A stretch of 64,000 nucleotides of DNA from assembly GCF_019047785.1 (NCBI RefSeq), contig NZ_CP077290.1:2790001-2854000 (forward strand). The letters run 5' to 3'. Origin of the DNA: Enterobacter cancerogenus (lineage in GTDB: Bacteria > Pseudomonadota > Gammaproteobacteria > Enterobacterales > Enterobacteriaceae). The notes beneath the pieces were generated by a model. It ran no database searches. It worked only from the letters and a program-made list of their open reading frames with translations, and had not been told where the DNA came from. The translations under genes and the position numbers were made by a program. This document shows, piece by piece, positions 60,322 through 64,000 of the stretch. The number at the start of each line of letters is the position of its first letter. The stretch's first letter is position 1.

Positions 60322-61840
60322 ATGCCAGCAGCTTTTGCAGATGAAGAAGCAGGCGATCAATCGCCCGATAGCTCAGTGCCTCCTGCAAATGCTGCCTCTC
60401 TATATCGGGGCATCCCTCCATATCGGCGACAGTTCTTGCCACTTTCAACAGGCGCTGCCATGCGCGAATGGAAAGCCCAAACCTTTGCAACGTCTCTTCC
60501 AGCCAGCCTGCGTCTTCGGTTTTGAGAGGACACCACAGGCGTATACCCGTGTTATCAAGACGCGCGTTGAGCCTGCCCTGACGCGCGTACTGCCGCTCCT
60601 GTGCAGCAATAACCCGTTCGCGCACCTGCGCTGTGCTTTCACCTCTGGCGTCGGGGTGTCGAAGTAGCCCAGGCGGAGGAAGAGGGATCTCAAGAGATAA
60701 ATCAAACCGGTCGAGAAAGGGGCCGGAGAGTTTTCCCAGATAGCGCAGCGTCTGCTCGGGCGTCGAGCGGTTGTGATTGCCCTGGTAATGCCCTGTCGGG
60801 CTGGGGTTCATTGCCGCAACCAGCTGAAATTTAGCGGGATAGCTAATTTTGGCCCGCGTGCGGGAGATATGAATTTCTCCCGACTCTATCGGCTCGCGCA
60901 GCGCGTCCAGCACGCGCCGCTCAAATTCCGGCAGTTCATCCAGAAACAGAATGCCATTGTGTGCCAGTGAAATTTCACCTGGCCCCGGGATTGCCCCGCC
61001 TCCTACCATCGCCGTGAGAGAGGCGCTGTGGTGCGGCGATCGGAAAGGGCGGCGTCGCCACTGTTTGTGCAGGGACGTCGCATTGACCAGGCTTAAAATA
61101 GCCGCGCTTTCGAGGGCTTCATGGTTGTTGAGCGGAGGCAGCAAACCGCTCAGCCTGCTTGCCAGCATGGTTTTACCCGTCCCGGGCGGGCCGATGAGCA
61201 AAAGATTATGTCCACCTGCAGCAGTGATCTCTAACGCTCGCTTCCCCTGCTCCTGGCCCAGGATGTCGCTCAGATCGTCTGCGGGTGCCGGCAGCGTGTC
61301 GTGACACTCTTCCGGCTCAGCCAGCTCGTGCCGTTTTTCCAGATACGCGCAAACCTCCTGCAAATGCCCGGCGACCAGGCAACCTTTCTCAGCTATGAGG
61401 CTAACTTCTGCTGCATTCTCATTCGCCACAATGATTTGCCGTCCTGCGCGGATGGCTTCCAGCGCACCCGAGATCGCACCGGGAACGCCTCTTAGCGCGC
61501 CTGTAAGCGCCAGTTCACCGATGAACTCATATGAGCCTAACCTTGAGGCATTAAGCTGCTCAGAGGCGGCGAGAAGCGCGATAGCAATAGGTAAATCATA
61601 TCGTCCGCCCTCCTTTGGCAAATCGGCTGGGGCGAGGTTGATAGTGATCTTCTTCGCCGGGAAGGTATAACCGCTATTGATAATTGCACTGCGCACCCGA
61701 TCCCGGGCCTCTTTGACGGTCGTTTCCGGCAGGCCCACGAGCGTTAGCCCGGGTAAACCGTTGCTCAAATGCACCTCAACGGAAATGAGCGGAGCTTTCA
61801 CGCCGAGCGCCGCGCGCGTATAGACAACTGACAGTGACAT
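60320..61840 (-). CDS. yifB: Mg-chelatase-like AAA+ ATPase YifB/ComM
   Basis: The family member ComM of Haemophilus and Vibrio is a helicase that promotes branch migration in natural transformation; its role in enteric bacteria is less clear. The 506-residue protein has an N-terminal Lon-protease-like S5 fold (about 1-170), Walker A LLIGPPGTGKTMLASRL (near 215-231), Walker B GILFLDELPEF (near 300), a sensor region near MNPSPTGHYQGNH and a C-terminal Mg-chelatase domain. Length equals E. coli. It is convergent with maoP and divergent from ilvL. Confidence 0.94.
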   Translation of the reverse strand: MSLSVVYTRAALGVKAPLISVEVHLSNGLPGLTLVGLPETTVKEARDRVRSAIINSGYTFPAKKITINLAPADLPKEGGRYDLPIAIALLAASEQLNASRLGSYEFIGELALTGALRGVPGAISGALEAIRAGRQIIVANENAAEVSLIAEKGCLVAGHLQEVCAYLEKRHELAEPEECHDTLPAPADDLSDILGQEQGKRALEITAAGGHNLLLIGPPGTGKTMLASRLSGLLPPLNNHEALESAAILSLVNATSLHKQWRRRPFRSPHHSASLTAMVGGGAIPGPGEISLAHNGILFLDELPEFERRVLDALREPIESGEIHISRTRAKISYPAKFQLVAAMNPSPTGHYQGNHNRSTPEQTLRYLGKLSGPFLDRFDLSLEIPLPPPGLLRHPDARGESTAQVRERVIAAQERQYARQGRLNARLDNTGIRLWCPLKTEDAGWLEETLQRFGLSIRAWQRLLKVARTVADMEGCPDIERQHLQEALSYRAIDRLLLHLQKLLA

Positions 61841-62181
61841 GACACTACCTCCTGTCCGTCACTATGCACGCATCATGCGCCGTTTTTTAGCGTTCTTTCC
61901 CGACTTTTCGGCGCGTGTTCCGCCTTTTTGCCCTCTTATTGTAAGCATTGCATCAATCTGGAATGCGCATCGTAGAAATGGCTGCTCATGCGCTTCGGCT
62001 CTAAAAACCGCCTAAAAAAATGAAAAAAATTCATTATGTATTTTCCCTATATAAAACAACGCTTAATAAAAAAATAATTTGCGCGCTATCTAAAACAGTC
62101 ATAAATAAATCTTGTGCTTATTTAAATAACTGTGGTAACTCTTTAGGTATTCCTTCGAACAAGAAGCCAAAAGAACTGAAA
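61841..62181 (+). promoter_or_regulatory. ilv operon promoter region, AT-rich
   Basis: No gene is seen in this 341-base gap. The stretch 62010-62150 is strongly AT-rich with A tracts (for example near 62015-62030 and 62068-62078), suitable for IHF or Lrp binding and for DNA bending; the ilv promoter should be in it. TTGTGC near 62111 with GTAACT 17 bases later is a weak promoter candidate. An open frame reading through from 62020 into ilvL has no ribosome site and is ignored. Confidence 0.5.
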
Positions 62182-62280
62182 ATGACAGCCCTTCTACGAG
62201 TGATTAGCCTGGTCGTGATTAGCGTGGTGGTGATTATTATCCCACCGTGCGGGGCTGCACTTGGACGAGGAAAGGCTTAG
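62182..62280 (+). CDS. ilvL: ilv operon leader peptide
   Basis: A 32-residue leader peptide, MTALLRVISLVVISVVVIII followed by PPCGAALGRGKA, the same as E. coli IlvL as I recall it. The dense Leu, Val and Ile codons let ribosomes stall when these charged tRNAs are scarce, which prevents the downstream terminator from forming and lets RNA polymerase enter the ilv genes. Confidence 0.97.
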   Translation: MTALLRVISLVVISVVVIIIPPCGAALGRGKA

Positions 62281-62303
62281 AAATCAAGCCTTAACGAACT
62301 AAG

Positions 62304-62336
62304 ACCCCCGCACCGAAAGGTCCGGGGGTTTTTTTA
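62304..62336 (+). terminator. ilv attenuator
   Basis: ACCCCCGCACC-GAAA-GGTCCGGGGGT followed by TTTTTT, 24 bases after the leader peptide stop: the attenuator hairpin. Confidence 0.92.
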
Positions 62337-62366
62337 TGACTAAAAAACGTTAACGAGGAGCAGACA

Positions 62367-62417
62367 ATGAGAAGTAGCACAAAATTCTGTTTCTCCCGAT
62401 TTATGACGGGGAACTAA
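62367..62417 (+). CDS. ilvX: Small protein IlvX
   Basis: A 16-residue open frame, [16 protein letters not shown], differing from E. coli IlvX ([16 protein letters not shown] as I recall) at few positions. A GAGGAG ribosome site lies at 62355-62360. Its stop is two bases before the ilvG ATG, so the two are coupled in translation. Its function is not established; conservation of a peptide this short supports a real product or a strong role in ilvG expression. Confidence 0.85.
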   Translation: MRSSTKFCFSRFMTGN

Positions 62418-62419
62418 CT

Positions 62420-64000
62420 ATGAACGGGGCACAGTGGGTGGTACATGCGTTGCGCGCGCAGGGAGTCGAAACGATATTCGGATATCCGGGTGGCGCAATT
62501 ATGCCGATTTACGATGCATTGTATGACGGCGGCGTGGAACACCTGCTGTGTCGCCATGAGCAGGGCGCGGCAATGGCGGCCATTGGCTATGCACGCGCTA
62601 CGGGTAAAACCGGCGTCTGCATGGCGACATCCGGCCCGGGTGCCACCAACCTGATCACCGGCCTGGCCGACGCACTGCTCGATTCTGTTCCCGTTGTGGC
62701 GATCACCGGCCAGGTGGCTTCGCCGTTCATCGGTACCGATGCCTTCCAGGAAGTGGATGTGCTCGGTCTGTCGCTGGCCTGCACCAAACACAGCTTTCTG
62801 GTTCAGTCGCTGGACGAGCTGCCGCGCGTGATGGCGGAAGCGTTCGAGGTGGCAAACTCCGGTCGCCCGGGTCCGGTGCTGGTTGATATCCCGAAAGACA
62901 TCCAGGTCGCGCAGGGTGAACTGGAGCCACACTTCTCCACGGTTGAAAGTGCCGATACGTTCCCACATGCCGCCATGGGCGAGGCTTATGAAATGCTGGC
63001 TCAGGCCCTGCAGCCGATGCTGTACGTTGGTGGTGGCGTAGGCATGGCGCAGGCCGTTCCCGCCCTGCGTGAGTTCATCGCGGTGACGCAAATACCCGCC
63101 GCCTGCACGCTGAAAGGTCTGGGCGCGGTTGATGCAGACTACCCGTACTATCTGGGCATGTTGGGGATGCACGGCACCAAAGCAGCAAACCTGGCGGTGC
63201 AAGAGTGCGACCTGCTCATCGCCGTGGGTGCGCGTTTTGATGATCGCGTCACCGGCAAACTGAACACCTTCGCGCCGAACGCCAGGGTGATCCATATGGA
63301 TATCGACCCGGCGGAGATGAACAAGCTGCGTCAGGCGCACGTTGCGCTGCAGGGCGATCTGAACGCACTGTTACCCGCCTTGCAGCAGCCGCTGGATATC
63401 AACGCATGGCGCCAGCACACCGCTGATATGCGTACTGAACACGCGTGGCGTTACGATCACCCAGGCGACGCCATCTACGCGCCGCTGCTGTTGAAACAGT
63501 TGTCCGACCGTAAACCCGCAGAAAGCGTGGTCACCACCGACGTTGGTCAGCATCAGATGTGGTCGGCCCAGCACATGACCTATACGCGCCCGGAAAACTT
63601 CATCACCTCCAGCGGGTTAGGCACCATGGGCTTTGGCCTGCCTGCCGCTGTGGGGGCTCAGGTTGCCCGTCCGAACGACACGGTTATCTGTATCTCCGGT
63701 GACGGTTCCTTCATGATGAACGTTCAGGAACTCGGCACCGTGAAGCGCAAGCAGTTGCCGCTGAAAATCGTGTTGCTCGATAACCAGCGTTTAGGCATGG
63801 TGCGTCAGTGGCAACAGCTGTTCTTCCAGGAGCGTTACAGCGAAACCACCCTGACCGATAACCCTGACTTCCTCACTCTGGCCAGCGCCTTTGGCATTCC
63901 CGGCCAGCACATCACCCGTAAAGACCAGGTTGAAGCGGCACTCGACACCATGCTGTCAAGCGAAGGGCCGTACCTGCTTCATGTCTCAATCGACGAACTT
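62420..64000 (+). CDS. ilvG: Acetohydroxyacid synthase II large subunit (3' end outside the window)
   Basis: IlvG with IlvM makes acetolactate and acetohydroxybutyrate for valine, leucine and isoleucine, using thiamine diphosphate; isozyme II resists valine. 527 codons of about 548 are present and the frame is open to the window edge. ThDP motifs: catalytic Glu in [16 protein letters not shown] (near 47) and [30 protein letters not shown] region (near 427-455; GDGS start). Unlike E. coli K-12, where a frameshift kills ilvG, this copy is intact. ilvMEDA should follow to the right. Confidence 0.96.
   Translation, partial: MNGAQWVVHALRAQGVETIFGYPGGAIMPIYDALYDGGVEHLLCRHEQGAAMAAIGYARATGKTGVCMATSGPGATNLITGLADALLDSVPVVAITGQVASPFIGTDAFQEVDVLGLSLACTKHSFLVQSLDELPRVMAEAFEVANSGRPGPVLVDIPKDIQVAQGELEPHFSTVESADTFPHAAMGEAYEMLAQALQPMLYVGGGVGMAQAVPALREFIAVTQIPAACTLKGLGAVDADYPYYLGMLGMHGTKAANLAVQECDLLIAVGARFDDRVTGKLNTFAPNARVIHMDIDPAEMNKLRQAHVALQGDLNALLPALQQPLDINAWRQHTADMRTEHAWRYDHPGDAIYAPLLLKQLSDRKPAESVVTTDVGQHQMWSAQHMTYTRPENFITSSGLGTMGFGLPAAVGAQVARPNDTVICISGDGSFMMNVQELGTVKRKQLPLKIVLLDNQRLGMVRQWQQLFFQERYSETTLTDNPDFLTLASAFGIPGQHITRKDQVEAALDTMLSSEGPYLLHVSIDEL

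Noticed and set aside
62414..63340. Long minus-strand open frame of 308 codons opposite ilvG
   Set aside because: It mirrors the codon bias of ilvG on the other strand; the protein is low in similarity to any family I know and the ilvG frame is unmistakable.
62420..64000. Possible frameshift in ilvG, as in K-12
   Set aside because: A first count suggested a frame change, but aligning with ilvX and with codons at both ends showed one continuous frame to base 64000.

Overview
The window is ordinary enterobacterial chromosome. Protein sequences track Escherichia coli K-12 closely across almost every gene, the 32-residue ilvL leader peptide matches the E. coli one as I remember it, and the 16S gene, the REP-type repeats and the GC-rich codon use fit Enterobacter (cloacae complex) or a close relative such as Lelliottia or Leclercia. 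The species cannot be fixed by eye. No prophage, insertion sequence, integron, CRISPR array, toxin-antitoxin pair or defence island is visible, and I found no convincing undescribed multi-gene system. The most notable structural feature is the gene order around the rRNA operon.

Layout. 1-3.9 kb: rhamnose locus (rhaB cut by the window edge, rhaS, rhaR, rhaT). 4.1-9.4 kb: sodA, yiiM, the Cpx envelope-stress block (cpxA-cpxR divergent from cpxP, with the CpxQ sRNA in the cpxP 3' UTR) and the metal exporter fieF. 9.5-16.8 kb: pfkA, sbp, cdh, an accessory SLC13-type transporter, tpiA, yiiQ, yiiR, fpr. 16.9-21.6 kb: the glpFKX operon, zapB and a small unrecognised membrane-anchored protein. 21.6-29.6 kb: a long minus-strand run rraA, menA, hslU-hslV, ftsN, cytR, priA. 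29.8-37.8 kb: rpmE, the methionine regulon (metJ divergent from metB-metL, then metF) and katG. 37.8-45.3 kb: ppc, argE divergent from argC-argB-argH. 45.4-53.3 kb: oxyS/oxyR, sthA, fabR-yijD, trmA, a cobalamin riboswitch with btuB, and murI. 53.3-58.9 kb: one complete rRNA operon (16S, tRNA-Glu, 23S, 5S, tRNA-Asp, tRNA-Trp). 59.0-64.0 kb: hdfR, maoP, yifB and the start of the ilv operon (ilvL, ilvX, ilvG, the last cut by the window end).

How the genes work together. The window joins oxidative-stress defence (sodA, fpr, katG, oxyR, oxyS, sthA), envelope and protein quality control (cpxRAP, CpxQ, hslVU), division (zapB, ftsN), and three amino-acid pathways with readable control sites: met boxes for MetJ, ARG boxes for ArgR, and an attenuator for ilv. 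Other readable sites are a CpxR box, a CRP site at rha, a Fur-type site at sodA, a Cra site at pfkA, a sigma-32 promoter for hslVU and tandem rrn promoters.

What stands out. Compared with E. coli K-12, as I recall its map, murI (the left neighbour of rrnB) and aspT-trpT-hdfR-ilv (the right neighbours of rrnC) flank the same rRNA operon, so this looks like a recombination junction between two rrn copies. Several blocks present in K-12 are absent (kdgT, yiiS-uspD, yiiX, the gldA-frw-pfl-eptC region). An SLC13 transporter and a small unknown gene are extra. Two families of palindromic intergenic repeats are scattered at gene 3' ends.
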